Assembly: GCF_026000435.1 (NCBI RefSeq)
Contig: NZ_AP026764.1
Location: 1,612,001-1,676,000 of the forward strand
Source of the DNA: Vibrio sp. STUT-A11
GTDB lineage: Bacteria > Pseudomonadota > Gammaproteobacteria > Enterobacterales > Vibrionaceae
Length of the DNA: 64,000 nucleotides
Direction: 5' to 3'
Shown here: positions 17,537-27,235 of the stretch, piece by piece
Layout: each line of letters starts with the position of its first letter
Position numbering within the stretch: position 1 is the first letter of the stretch
Notes under the pieces: generated by a model
What the model was told of the DNA's origin: nothing
Database searches by the model: none
Seen by the model: only the letters and a program-made list of their open reading frames with translations
Made by a program: the position numbers and the translations under genes

Positions 17537-19273
17537 ATGGTTAAAACAATTTTTCACCAAACGCTGGCGGACAATGCCAATCTGCAAATAGCACCACACA
17601 AAGCAACACTCTCTCCTCCTTCGCTTAAAGGGCTGCGCTCTGGTGGGCTGAACATAGGTTTTGAAGCGCTGGATCGCCACGTTAACCAATCGGAACAAGA
17701 TAAACTGGCTATTCGTTGGATCAGTAAAGACAATGAAATTTTTGATTTCAGTTACCTCGATCTAAGCGAGCAAACCAACCGCTTCGCTGACCTGTTAGCA
17801 AAGCTCGGCTTACCACGAGGTAGTCGAGTGTTCAGCCTCGCAGGCCGCAGACCAGAACTTTACATAGCAGCAATGGGCACCCTTAAAGCAGGTTGTGTGT
17901 TTACCCCACTCTTTTCGGCGTTTGGACCCGAGCCTATTCGTTCCCGAATGGAAATCGGCGTGGCGAATGTCGTCATTACCACTCGCAGCTTATATCGGAA
18001 AAAACTCAAAAGTTGGTGGCACGAATTACCGCATCTTACAGCTGTATTACTGATTGATGGCGGCTTAGATGACGAGCCCGGATGCTATGACTATCACCAG
18101 TTAATGGCTGACATTAACCCTGAACGCCACTGTGAGCCGACACAGCCAGAAGACATGGCGCTGCTTCACTTTACCAGTGGCACGACGGGTAAACCGAAAG
18201 GTGTTATCCATGTCCATCAAGCCGTACAGCATCATATTCACTCGGCCTTTTATGCGTTAGATCTTAAGCCTGATGATATCTATTGGTGTACTGCCGATCC
18301 AGGCTGGGTAACAGGGACAACTTACGGCATCATCGCCCCACTTTGTCTTGGCGTCACCATGATTATTGATGAAGCAGAATTTGATGCCGAGCGTTGGTAT
18401 CAGATCTTACAGGATCAAAAAGTCACCGTCTGGTATACCGCGCCGACTGCGATACGAATGCTGATGAAAATTGGTGAAGCGCTGCCTAAGCAATTCGATT
18501 TGTCACATTTACGCTTTATGGCCAGTGTCGGCGAGCCACTTAATCCTGAGGCGGTTGAATGGGGTGAAAAAGTCTTTGGCATGCCATTTCATGACAACTG
18601 GTGGCAAACAGAAACTGGCGGCATCATGATTGCGAATGTCCCGTCAATGCCAGTCAAACCCGGCTCGATGGGTAAGCCCCTGCCCGGTATTGAAGCGGCT
18701 ATTGTCAATCCAAACGACGACGGTTCTTTACGTCTGGAAACTGAGCCGATGCAAGTTGGAGAGCTGGCGCTTAAATCCGGCTGGCCTTCAATGTTTCGCG
18801 GCTATTTAAATCAAGAAGAAAAATACCAGTCCTGCTTCAAGGGTGACTGGTATCTCAGCGGCGATTTAGCGATGAAAGATGAAGACGGCTACTTCTGGTT
18901 CGTTGGTCGTAAAGATGACCTGATTAAATCTTCTGGCCACTTGATTGGTCCTTTCGAGGTTGAGAGTGCCTTAATGGAGCATCCTGCTGTAGCAGAAGCT
19001 GGGGTTATCGGCGTCCCCGACCCCGTTGCAGGCCAAATCGTCAAAGCCTTTGTCGCGCTAAAACCAAATGTGACCGCAGACGAGGAACTTCAGCAATCGC
19101 TGCTTGGTTTAGCTCGTAAACGTCTTGGTGCAGCAGTGGCACCGAAAGAAATCGTCTTTCGTAATAACCTGCCAAAAACACGCAGTGGAAAAATCATGCG
19201 CCGATTACTTAAAGCACGTGAGCTAGGCTTACCTGAAGGGGACATTTCGACTTTGGAGAGTGATGAAAAATGA
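17537..19273 (+). CDS. acsA: Acetyl-CoA synthetase (AMP-forming), AcsA-type
   Basis: 578-residue adenylate-forming enzyme that activates acetate or a similar short acid to its CoA thioester. P-loop: FTSGTTGKPKGV (about residues 213-224). Motif YWCTADPGWVTGTTYG is typical of AcsA/AcoE. The adenylate-binding segment is WWQTETGG and the C-terminal catalytic lysine is in TRSGKIMRR (about 549). Shorter than E. coli Acs (652) and closer to the Bacillus AcsA length. First gene of a five-gene operon; its stop overlaps the next start (ATGA). An acetyl-CoA synthetase also sits beside the acetoin dehydrogenase genes of Cupriavidus (acoE), a parallel worth noting. Confidence 0.88.
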   Translation: MVKTIFHQTLADNANLQIAPHKATLSPPSLKGLRSGGLNIGFEALDRHVNQSEQDKLAIRWISKDNEIFDFSYLDLSEQTNRFADLLAKLGLPRGSRVFSLAGRRPELYIAAMGTLKAGCVFTPLFSAFGPEPIRSRMEIGVANVVITTRSLYRKKLKSWWHELPHLTAVLLIDGGLDDEPGCYDYHQLMADINPERHCEPTQPEDMALLHFTSGTTGKPKGVIHVHQAVQHHIHSAFYALDLKPDDIYWCTADPGWVTGTTYGIIAPLCLGVTMIIDEAEFDAERWYQILQDQKVTVWYTAPTAIRMLMKIGEALPKQFDLSHLRFMASVGEPLNPEAVEWGEKVFGMPFHDNWWQTETGGIMIANVPSMPVKPGSMGKPLPGIEAAIVNPNDDGSLRLETEPMQVGELALKSGWPSMFRGYLNQEEKYQSCFKGDWYLSGDLAMKDEDGYFWFVGRKDDLIKSSGHLIGPFEVESALMEHPAVAEAGVIGVPDPVAGQIVKAFVALKPNVTADEELQQSLLGLARKRLGAAVAPKEIVFRNNLPKTRSGKIMRRLLKARELGLPEGDISTLESDEK

Positions 19274-21276
19274 ACAAAAGACTCCATATTAATCGTGAAC
19301 ATTTGCTCAAGCAGTTAGAACAGATGCTCCGTATTCGTCGTTTTGAAGAAAAGTGTGCAGAGCTTTACGCACTGGAAAAAATTCGTGGTTTTCTCCATCT
19401 TTATATTGGCGAAGAGGCCATTGCAACCGGAGTGATGTCAGCACTCAATAACGATGACCAGGTCGTTGCGACCTATCGCGAACACGGCCACGCCCTTGCC
19501 AGAGGTATGAGCATGGGTAGCGTACTCGCTGAAATGTATGGTCGAACTAACGGTTGCAGCCGCGGTCGTGGCGGATCTATGCACCTGTTCGATAAAAATC
19601 TGCAATTCTACGGTGGTAATGCCATTGTCGGAGGTGGTCTGCCTCTTGCGACGGGTCTCGCGCTTGCGAATAAAAAGATGCAGCGCGAAGCCATAGCTGT
19701 ATGTTTTTTTGGTGAGGGTGCCGTTGCCGAAGGTGAGTTTCATGAGAGCCTTAACCTCGCGGCACTTTGGGAACTTCCGGTTTTGTTCATCTGTGAAAAC
19801 AATCGTTACGCCATGGGGACCGCGCTTGCACTGTCTGAGTCAAACACCAATATCTCTCAGAAAGCCAGAAGTTATGGTATTGAATCCACTCAAGTTGATG
19901 GCATGAACGTGGTTGACGTGGAAGCAGCCGCCGGTGAAGCCGTTGATTATGTCCGTGAGCAGAAAAAACCTTATCTTATCGAATGTCAGACCTACCGCTT
20001 CCGTGGTCACTCAAGTTTCGATACACAATTGTACCGGGATAAGAGTGAGGTCGCCCTGTGGGAAGAGAAGGGTCCCGTTAAACAACTCATCCAATGGCTG
20101 CAAAAAAACAGCCACTTTCAGGATCAAGAGCTGTCTGATATTGAAGCGAAAATTGCCGAAGAAATCAGTGAAGCCATCGCTTTCTCAGAAAATGGTGAAT
20201 TAGAGCCAGAAGAACAACTGACTCGTTTTGTTCATAGTCCCGGAAACCAACAAACACCAGAACCGTCACCTTGCAGCCAGGCCCCCAGTAAAGTGACCTA
20301 TCGCGAAGCACTGCGCGCAGGGATCAGTGATGTACTGCTCAATGAGCCTCGCTCCTTCTTAATGGGTGAAGACGTCGGACGTTATGGTGGTTGCTACGCC
20401 GTCAGTAAAGGATTGCTTGAACAATTTGGCCCAGATCGAATCATTGATACCCCTCTTTGTGAGTCGGGATTTGTCGGTGTAGGGGTTGGTACGGCACTAG
20501 GCGGCATGCGCCCTATCATCGAGGTCATGACCGTCAACTTTAGCTTGCTGGCGATGGATCAGATCATTAATACCGCTGCGACTCTGCTGCATATGTCAGG
20601 AGGTCAGTTCAACGTCCCTGTTGTTATTCGTATGGCTTGCGGCGCGGGGAAACAACTCGCCGCCCAGCACTCTCATAGTTGGGAGAACTTCTACGCTCAT
20701 GTTCCCGGACTAAAAGTATTAAGCCCGGCAACCCACAATGATGCTTGCTATATGCTCAGTCAGGCAATTGTGGACCCCGATCCGGTGATCATTTTTGAAC
20801 ATGTCATGTTGCTTAATGAAGAAGGTCAGATTACGGAAACGCCTGATGCACCGATGAACCAAGCGTTGGTTCGTCGGGATGGTAAAGACGTCACACTCAT
20901 TACCTATGGCGGCAGCCTTGGTAAAGCCCTACAGGCGGCTTATGAACTTGAGACAGAAGGCATAGACGCTGAAGTCATTGATCTGCGCTCACTCCGACCG
21001 TTGGATACCGACACTATCATTGCCAGTGTGTCGAAGACGCATCGAGCCGTCATCATTGACGAAGGTTGGTATACCGGAAGTCTGGCGGGTGAAGTCAGTG
21101 CAGTCATCATGGAAAACGCCTTTTGGCAACTGGATGCGCCTGTCGGTAGGGTTTGTACCGAAGAAGTGCCAATACCTTACCCTCACCATTTAGAACAAGC
21201 CGCCATCCCTCAAGTAGACCAAATCGTGCGAGCAGCGAAGGCGACCTTAATGACGCCCGATTGGCAGGAAAAATGA
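19270..21276 (+). CDS. Fused E1 alpha-beta subunit of a pyruvate/acetoin dehydrogenase-type complex
   Basis: 668-residue thiamine-diphosphate enzyme with alpha and beta parts joined. The alpha part (about 1-325) carries RGRGGSMHLFD and the TPP motif GEGAVAEGEFHESLN ending in ENN. The beta part (about 341-668) begins KVTYREALRAGISDVL and includes LMGEDVGRYGG and TPLCESGFVGVGVG. The two are normally separate genes. It decarboxylates a 2-oxo acid such as pyruvate, or cleaves acetoin, and passes the acyl group to the lipoyl E2 encoded next. Substrate choice cannot be read from the sequence alone. It overlaps acsA by 4 bases and lies 13 bases before E2. Confidence 0.87.
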   Translation: MNKRLHINREHLLKQLEQMLRIRRFEEKCAELYALEKIRGFLHLYIGEEAIATGVMSALNNDDQVVATYREHGHALARGMSMGSVLAEMYGRTNGCSRGRGGSMHLFDKNLQFYGGNAIVGGGLPLATGLALANKKMQREAIAVCFFGEGAVAEGEFHESLNLAALWELPVLFICENNRYAMGTALALSESNTNISQKARSYGIESTQVDGMNVVDVEAAAGEAVDYVREQKKPYLIECQTYRFRGHSSFDTQLYRDKSEVALWEEKGPVKQLIQWLQKNSHFQDQELSDIEAKIAEEISEAIAFSENGELEPEEQLTRFVHSPGNQQTPEPSPCSQAPSKVTYREALRAGISDVLLNEPRSFLMGEDVGRYGGCYAVSKGLLEQFGPDRIIDTPLCESGFVGVGVGTALGGMRPIIEVMTVNFSLLAMDQIINTAATLLHMSGGQFNVPVVIRMACGAGKQLAAQHSHSWENFYAHVPGLKVLSPATHNDACYMLSQAIVDPDPVIIFEHVMLLNEEGQITETPDAPMNQALVRRDGKDVTLITYGGSLGKALQAAYELETEGIDAEVIDLRSLRPLDTDTIIASVSKTHRAVIIDEGWYTGSLAGEVSAVIMENAFWQLDAPVGRVCTEEVPIPYPHHLEQAAIPQVDQIVRAAKATLMTPDWQEK

Positions 21277-21289
21277 GGAGAATCCGCTC

Positions 21290-22600
21290 ATGGGAAACAA
21301 TCAGCACGATGGCTCCTTAATTGATATCACCATGCCTGCTCTTGGTGCCGACATGCGCGATGGTACACTGATGGAATGGCAGATAAAGCCGGGCGATCAC
21401 GTAGAAAAAGGTGACATCATTGCGGTCATTGAGACCAGCAAAGGTGCGATAGACATGGAGTCTTACCATACGGGCACTATTAGCGAGCTTCTGATAGAGC
21501 CGGACATTAAACTGCCTGTTGGCAGCGTTATGGCTCGAATGGAAAGTGATACGCCAGTTACACCAGTAGCTGATATCAAATCGTCCACAAGTTCGCAGAA
21601 CGCAACGGAGCCTCTTCTTGACACATTGGATGAAGAACTGCCACCGTACATAGCGCCTAAAACTGCCCGAACTTCAGTCAATGAGCCTAGACCAACACGT
21701 GACACCGTAACTGAATCCGAGCTATCAAAACACATTTCAAAGTCCTCTCCTTCTGAAAGCCAACAACGACAATACGCATCGCCAGTCGCAAGAAAAACTG
21801 CGCATCTATCAGGAATTGAACTTTCGACATTAACGGGCAGTGGCCCATATAGTGCCGTTCTCCTGCGAGACTTACCTAAAGATGGCGATTCGCCTGCTCC
21901 GCCGCCGACTGATAAAACAACAATAGAACGACCAGATGTTTCACCGATGCGACAAGCGATCAGTGACGCCATGACTCGCTCGAAAAAAGAGATCCCGCAC
22001 TATTATCTCGCGTTGGATATTGACCTGACTAAAGTACAAACCTGGCTGGCGGAACAGAATCAACAGCGTGAACCAGAACAACGACTTTTGTTACCCGCAG
22101 TCATTCTCAACGCCATCGCTCGTCAGTTGGTAAAATTCCCTGATCTCAATGGCTTTTATCAAGACGGTCACTTCACCCCTTCTACAGCGGTGAATATCGG
22201 TAATACCATCAGCCTGCGAGAAGGCGGTTTGGTTATTCCGGGTATTCTCAATGCGGACCAGTTATCCGTGGATCAAACCATGGATGCACTACGCGATTTA
22301 GCCGAACGTAGCCGACGCGGGCGACTTCGCAGCTCCGAGATTAGCCAGACCACCATAACGGTAACCAGTATTGGGGAACGAGGAGCCGACAGTATTACCG
22401 GTGTCATTTACCCACCTCAGGTGGCGATCATTGGACTTGGCCGCCAGCGTCAGGCTCCAGTAATAAGAGAGAATCAAATAGAAATCGGTGAAATCATGAC
22501 CGTCACACTTGCCGCTGATCATCGTGTAAGTGACGGCGTCACTGGTGCTCGATTTTTGCAAGCACTGGCAAAACAACTTCAACATCCGGAGGCTTTATGA
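21290..22600 (+). CDS. Dihydrolipoamide acyltransferase (E2)
   Basis: 436-residue E2 core protein. The N-terminal lipoyl domain has its lipoylated lysine in IETSKGAIDMES (about residue 51). After a Ser/Thr/Pro-rich linker comes a peripheral-subunit-binding domain with SPVARKTAHLSGIEL and GSGPYSAVLLRD. The C-terminal acyltransferase domain carries the catalytic DHRVSDG. The binding domain is intact, so it can still recruit an E3 although no E3 gene lies in the operon. The acyl group would normally pass to CoA; the ACP encoded directly downstream with a 4-base overlap is an intriguing alternative acceptor (inference). The start follows GAGGAGAA. Confidence 0.9.
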   Translation: MGNNQHDGSLIDITMPALGADMRDGTLMEWQIKPGDHVEKGDIIAVIETSKGAIDMESYHTGTISELLIEPDIKLPVGSVMARMESDTPVTPVADIKSSTSSQNATEPLLDTLDEELPPYIAPKTARTSVNEPRPTRDTVTESELSKHISKSSPSESQQRQYASPVARKTAHLSGIELSTLTGSGPYSAVLLRDLPKDGDSPAPPPTDKTTIERPDVSPMRQAISDAMTRSKKEIPHYYLALDIDLTKVQTWLAEQNQQREPEQRLLLPAVILNAIARQLVKFPDLNGFYQDGHFTPSTAVNIGNTISLREGGLVIPGILNADQLSVDQTMDALRDLAERSRRGRLRSSEISQTTITVTSIGERGADSITGVIYPPQVAIIGLGRQRQAPVIRENQIEIGEIMTVTLAADHRVSDGVTGARFLQALAKQLQHPEAL

Positions 22601-22842
22601 GCGATATCAACATACCAACCACGATTGCCGACGCGATAAAACACATCGCCCCGGAAATTGAAATGGACGAAATAGACCTTGATGAAGATCTGCGCGAAGA
22701 GTGCGATCTCGATTCGATGGACTTTCTTAATCTCCTTGCGTCTCTGAAAAAGAGTACCGGCGTTAGTATCCCGGAAGGAGACTACACCAAGGTACGCAGT
22801 TACAACCAGTTAAAAAGCTATTTGCAACAAAGGTGTCAGTAA
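22597..22842 (+). CDS. Acyl carrier protein
   Basis: 81-residue acidic carrier protein with the phosphopantetheine attachment Ser in DLDSMDFLNLL. It differs clearly from fatty-acid-synthase AcpP, which has DSLDTVE. Its start codon overlaps the E2 stop (ATGA), which implies coupled translation. A carrier protein inside a dehydrogenase operon suggests that an acyl group from E2 or AcsA is held on ACP. No synthase or ketosynthase gene is nearby. Confidence 0.88.
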   Translation: MSDINIPTTIADAIKHIAPEIEMDEIDLDEDLREECDLDSMDFLNLLASLKKSTGVSIPEGDYTKVRSYNQLKSYLQQRCQ

Positions 22843-22900
22843 GCGCTGTAGCGCCAATGACGGCAGACAGAACCTTAAAACAGAAAAAAGGACGCTGACT

Positions 22901-25315
22901 ATGTCTACACAAAACGCGCAACCGTTGATCTATCGCTATCAACAGCTTCATAAAACAGATGTCAGCCTCGTCGGAGGCAAAAATGCCAGCTTAGGTGAAA
23001 TGCTCAGCCAGCTTAGTGACAGTGGTATTCGGGTACCAGACGGCTTTGCCACCAGCGCGCAATTCTTCCGCGACTTTCTAGCGCAAAATGAACTGAACGA
23101 TCCGATTGCCGGATTTCTTAACCGAATGAATCGCGAAGAAATCAGTCTAGCAGAGGCCGGCAAGAACATACGTGCATTGATAAGCCAGGCAAACTTTACC
23201 CCAGAGCAAGAAAGCGCCATCTTAGGTGCATACCATGCTTTATGCGAACAAATTGGCGTGTCTTCGGCTTCGGTCGCAGTACGTAGCTCCGCCACCGCAG
23301 AAGATCTCCCTGAAGCCAGTTTTGCTGGTCAGCAAGAAAGCTATTTGAATATTCGTGGTGATCAACAAGTTCTCGAGGCTTGTAAGCAGTGTTTTGCCTC
23401 CCTTTATACCGACCGAGCCATTGTGTATCGTCAAGAACAAGGCTTCGAACACCAACAAGTTGCTTTATCCGTCGGTGTGCAACAGATGATCGAGTCACAA
23501 TGCGCAGGGGTAATGTTCAGTCTGGATACCGAAAACGGCTTCCCGGATGTGGTCATGATTAATGGTAGCTGGGGGTTAGGGGAAACCATTGTTAAAGGCT
23601 CGGTCACACCGGATCGCTTTATGGTCTATAAACCGCTACTTGAGCAATCAGACAAGTGCCCTATCATTGAAAAACAGCTCGGTAACAAACTGGAAAAAAT
23701 GCAGTTCAATGAGCCGGGAAACGTCGCTCAGCCAACCATTACCCTAACCACCAGCAACGAAGAGCGTAGCAAGTTGGTACTGAATGATGATGAAATACTG
23801 CAACTGAGTAAATGGGCGGTGCTCATAGAGAGCCATTACGGCTGCCCTATGGATATGGAATGGGCGAAAGATACCCAAAGCCAGCAATTGTATATGGTTC
23901 AGGCTAGGCCAGAAACAGTCGAATCTCACAGAGATGCCGCTCTGTTGGTTAACTACAAACTAGAAAAAACCAATGCTCCTGTGCTGCTTGAAGGTGCTAG
24001 TGTTGGGGGCGCAGTCGCTGTCGGTCAAACCTACACAGTGCTGGCTCCTGATGATATCGACTCATTTCCTGAAGGCGCAATTCTGGTAACAGAACGCACC
24101 GACCCGGATTGGGTGCCATTAATGCGCAAAGCGGTTGGTATCATCACAGACTCAGGCGGGCCAACCAGCCACGCAGCGATAGTCAGTCGCGAGCTTAAAG
24201 TTCCTGCGATTGTCGGTACCGAACACGCGACTGAGAAACTCAAATCAGGACAACTGGTGACTCTGAATTGTGCCCAGGGTGCGGTTGGACAGGTTTATGA
24301 GGGTGAAGTCAGCTACACCACGCAAGAGATCGATCTCAAATCTCTACCGTCGACTGAAACGAAAATTATGATTAATGCCGCCATGCCGGATGGTATTTTC
24401 CACTGGTGGCAACTGCCGACCGCCGGGATTGGGTTAACCCGTATCGAATTTATTATCTCCAGCCATATTGGGCTGCATCCGATGGCACTATTACATCCAG
24501 AGCAAATCACCGATCCCGAGATCGAAAGCGAAATTCGTACCCGATGTGCAGGATTCAACACACTGGCGGACTATTTTGTCGATAACCTCGCGCTTGGCGT
24601 CAGCAAAATAGCCGCAAGCCAGTACCCTAAACCAGTGATTGTGCGCATGTCTGATTTCAAATCAAATGAATATCGTGGCCTACTCGGCGGGGATTTCTTT
24701 GAGCTTCATGAAGAGAACCCGATGCTGGGTTTACGCGGCGCTTCTCGTTATTACCATCCTCGTTACAAAGAAGCGTTTCAGCTTGAATGTAAGGCGATTT
24801 TAAAAGCCAGAGAAGAGATAGGATTCGATAATATCATCGTGATGATCCCGTTCTGCCGTACCGTCAGTGAAGCCGACAAAGTGCTGGAAGTGATGGCAGA
24901 AGCTGGACTTAAACGAGGAGAAAACGGACTGCAAGTCTATGTGATGTGTGAAATTCCATCCAATGTCATTCTTGCCGATCGATTTGCAGAGCGCTTTGAT
25001 GGTTTCTCTATCGGCAGTAACGACTTAACTCAATTAGTGCTAGGGATTGACCGCGACTCAGCAGAGCTAAAACCGATGTTTGATGCACGAGACGACGCCG
25101 TAAAAAGCCTGATTGAGCAAGTAATACGTGTCGCACACAGTAAAGGATGCAAAGTCGGTATCTGTGGGCAAGCGCCATCAGATCACCCGGAATTTGCTGA
25201 GTTTCTTGTCGCTTGCGGAATCGATTCAATTTCACTCAACCCAGACTCCTTCGCCAAAGGCTGCACTGTAGTAGCAAAAGCAGAGAAAGAAATTTCGCAA
25301 TCCAACAAACCATAA
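22901..25315 (+). CDS. ppsA: Phosphoenolpyruvate synthase
   Basis: 804-residue enzyme making PEP from pyruvate and ATP (AMP and phosphate released). The N-terminal ATP-grasp domain begins LVGGKNASLGEM and includes VRSSATAEDLPEASFAGQQE. The swivelling phosphohistidine domain has TDSGGPTSHAAIVSREL (His about 424). The C-terminal PEP/pyruvate barrel contains GSNDLTQL and the catalytic Cys in GICGQAPSDH. Length fits PpsA (792 in E. coli), though the His-domain motif is nearer the archaeal form than the E. coli TNRGGRTCHAA. Last gene of the operon, 58 bases after the ACP with a good AAGGA site, and convergent with the formate operon. Confidence 0.9.
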   Translation: MSTQNAQPLIYRYQQLHKTDVSLVGGKNASLGEMLSQLSDSGIRVPDGFATSAQFFRDFLAQNELNDPIAGFLNRMNREEISLAEAGKNIRALISQANFTPEQESAILGAYHALCEQIGVSSASVAVRSSATAEDLPEASFAGQQESYLNIRGDQQVLEACKQCFASLYTDRAIVYRQEQGFEHQQVALSVGVQQMIESQCAGVMFSLDTENGFPDVVMINGSWGLGETIVKGSVTPDRFMVYKPLLEQSDKCPIIEKQLGNKLEKMQFNEPGNVAQPTITLTTSNEERSKLVLNDDEILQLSKWAVLIESHYGCPMDMEWAKDTQSQQLYMVQARPETVESHRDAALLVNYKLEKTNAPVLLEGASVGGAVAVGQTYTVLAPDDIDSFPEGAILVTERTDPDWVPLMRKAVGIITDSGGPTSHAAIVSRELKVPAIVGTEHATEKLKSGQLVTLNCAQGAVGQVYEGEVSYTTQEIDLKSLPSTETKIMINAAMPDGIFHWWQLPTAGIGLTRIEFIISSHIGLHPMALLHPEQITDPEIESEIRTRCAGFNTLADYFVDNLALGVSKIAASQYPKPVIVRMSDFKSNEYRGLLGGDFFELHEENPMLGLRGASRYYHPRYKEAFQLECKAILKAREEIGFDNIIVMIPFCRTVSEADKVLEVMAEAGLKRGENGLQVYVMCEIPSNVILADRFAERFDGFSIGSNDLTQLVLGIDRDSAELKPMFDARDDAVKSLIEQVIRVAHSKGCKVGICGQAPSDHPEFAEFLVACGIDSISLNPDSFAKGCTVVAKAEKEISQSNKP

Positions 25316-25332
25316 CGCTAGTTTAACCAGTA

Positions 25333-26157
25333 TTATACAGTTAAAAACTCACCCACCTCGGCCCAGCGCAATGTTGGGCCATGAGTGCAGACATAATGAT
25401 TATTCATGTAACAATGTCCGCATAACCCGACCGCACAGTGCATTCTTCTCTCAACAGAAAGATAGATGTCTTGGGGATCAATACCGTAAGAAACCAAATA
25501 TTCGCTCACGACGCTCATCATCGCCTCAGGGCCAGCAACCAATACGCAATCTGGCTGCTCACCGAATGAATGGAGCACTGTGGGTAAAACGCCTATTGCC
25601 GTACCGGGATAGTAATCTTCCGCATCCAGCCCGGTAAGATCTTCAACGACATTGAAAATAGGAATGCAATGTTTCCAACGCTCTCGCTCTGGTTTGAGTA
25701 ACAAGGTTTGCTTGTTCCGTGCAGCATAAACCACTTCCAACTGAGCGTAACTTTGTTGATCGATAAGTTGGTCAATAACGCTAACCAAAGGTGCAAGCCC
25801 ACACCCTCCACCTATGACTAAAATCTTTTTGTCCACCAGTTCACTCGCCTTCCAGCCATAGCCAAAAGGACCGCGAGCGCCTAATATTGCGCCACGTTCT
25901 TTGGTAAATAGTGCCTGTGTGACAGCGCCCATTTTACGCACTAGCGCTCTAAAGTTTCCGGACTCATCAGGTAGCTGAGTAAAGGTAAACGGCGCTTCGC
26001 CAATCCCCGGTACGCAAAGCATGAAAAACTGACCACTTTGGGTTTTCATCCATTTGGGGTCCAACTGTAGTAAGCGAAAATGGTAATGACGGGTGTCTTC
26101 GCCATCATCATAAAAGTCAATAACTTCGATACTGTCCGGAGTAAGGTTAAACATCAT
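25333..26157 (-). CDS. HydG-like FAD/NAD(P)-binding iron-sulfur oxidoreductase subunit
   Basis: 274-residue flavoprotein of the ferredoxin-NADP reductase superfamily. It is like the gamma subunit of sulfhydrogenases and the dihydroorotate dehydrogenase electron-transfer subunit. The FAD part comes first. The NAD(P)-binding segment is KILVIGGGCGLAPLVSVIDQ, and the C-terminal [2Fe-2S] site has cysteines in CAVGLCGHC plus a later Cys in VCTHGP. It would exchange electrons between iron-sulfur centres and NAD(P)H. Last gene of the formate operon; its start overlaps the HydB-like gene by 11 bases. The ATG at 26154 is an equally possible start. Confidence 0.85.
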   Translation of the reverse strand: MMFNLTPDSIEVIDFYDDGEDTRHYHFRLLQLDPKWMKTQSGQFFMLCVPGIGEAPFTFTQLPDESGNFRALVRKMGAVTQALFTKERGAILGARGPFGYGWKASELVDKKILVIGGGCGLAPLVSVIDQLIDQQSYAQLEVVYAARNKQTLLLKPERERWKHCIPIFNVVEDLTGLDAEDYYPGTAIGVLPTVLHSFGEQPDCVLVAGPEAMMSVVSEYLVSYGIDPQDIYLSVERRMHCAVGLCGHCYMNNHYVCTHGPTLRWAEVGEFLTV

Positions 26158-27235
26158 CGGCTATCCTTTTCATTAATGAATGTACACCTATAACTCCAGG
26201 GCACGTCTGCTCGCACCGTCCGCAGCCCACGCAGCCATAGCGCCCAAACTCAGGTACAAAATCAATGCTGAATTTGTGATACCAGAACCGCTCTACCCTT
26301 TTTGCGGCTTCCTTAGACGGGTTATGAAAACTGGCTTCACGTTGGAAACCCTCATATAAGCAGGAGTCCCAAAATCGGACTTGAGAAACATTGTTACCTT
26401 GAGAAGCATTGTGGCCTTGAGAAACATAGTCGTCTTGAGAAGCGTAGACGTTTTCAGAACCAGTATTTTCTGCAATAGAACGAGTACCAAAACACGAGCA
26501 GGTTGGGCAAAGTGTCGTACACCCAGAGCAGCCCAAACATTGGATGCCCACTTGTTGCCAAAACTCGTCTGTCACCTTGCCTTGACTGACTTTTTCGATA
26601 CCTTCGATAAGATAACGGTCATCAGGGAAAGCCTGTTCACAATGGGCGATATTTTCCCAGCGCTTGCTCTGGTGGTGAGTTAAGGCCACTTTAAGATCGA
26701 GTCCTTGTAATGACTCTTCTCCCAACTTCGACAACACCAACAACAGCCATGACTCCTCATCCACAGGATGAATCACTAAATCCGCCGTTTCATCGCGTAC
26801 ACTTGGGCCCGCATTAACGGTAGGACAAAAGCCTTGCTTACAAGGTTGAGTGCAATCCACACCGACCAACAGTGCTTGTTTGCGGCGAGCCTGATAGTAT
26901 GGGTCTTGCTCGAAGAACTCGTCTTGATAACGAATTGCGACCAAATCACAGCTTTGTACACCAAACAACACAAACGGTTCCACATTTGGCAGTGTCTCTT
27001 TAAAGAACTCCCCGTCAAACACGTACATTGGTTCGTTTTCAGTGAAGAAGAAACCCTTGGCCGAATGAGTCGGTAATTGATTAATTAAAGGCGGCAGGTC
27101 TTGCGCGATGACTTGCTGCCAATAGTAATCGTCCGTCCCCTGCTCACTATTGGCTACGACCTGATAAAGCGCTCGACTCTGTAGCAAATGCATTCGGAGT
27201 TCATCTAAAGAATCTAACAGGTAAGTCTTTGTCAT
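26147..27235 (-). CDS. HydB-like 4Fe-4S dicluster protein
   Basis: 362-residue electron-transfer subunit resembling sulfhydrogenase beta subunit. Cysteine-rich groups are CLGCSGCTTLCPTCSC and, near the end, CVGCGRCEQTCPGV. Between the groups lies a polar insertion built from four 6-residue units (such as ASQGNN) encoded by an 18-bp tandem repeat. The ATG at 27235 overlaps the fdhA stop (ATGA) and follows GGGGGAAGG, so I prefer it to the upstream start at 27259. It should carry electrons from the formate dehydrogenase subunit to the HydG-like flavoprotein. Confidence 0.83.
   Translation of the reverse strand: MTKTYLLDSLDELRMHLLQSRALYQVVANSEQGTDDYYWQQVIAQDLPPLINQLPTHSAKGFFFTENEPMYVFDGEFFKETLPNVEPFVLFGVQSCDLVAIRYQDEFFEQDPYYQARRKQALLVGVDCTQPCKQGFCPTVNAGPSVRDETADLVIHPVDEESWLLLVLSKLGEESLQGLDLKVALTHHQSKRWENIAHCEQAFPDDRYLIEGIEKVSQGKVTDEFWQQVGIQCLGCSGCTTLCPTCSCFGTRSIAENTGSENVYASQDDYVSQGHNASQGNNVSQVRFWDSCLYEGFQREASFHNPSKEAAKRVERFWYHKFSIDFVPEFGRYGCVGCGRCEQTCPGVIGVHSLMKRIADDV
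26381..26452. repeat. Four 18-bp tandem repeats inside the HydB-like gene
   Basis: Units start at 26381, 26399, 26417 and 26435, each beginning TTGAGAARC on the plus strand. They keep the reading frame and encode hexapeptide repeats of the pattern (A/V)SQxxx. Copy number could vary by slippage without breaking the frame. Confidence 0.85.

Noticed and set aside
17537..25315. A full pyruvate dehydrogenase complex
   Set aside because: No dihydrolipoamide dehydrogenase (E3) gene is in the operon or elsewhere in the window. The E2 retains its E3-binding domain, so E3 would have to come from another locus.
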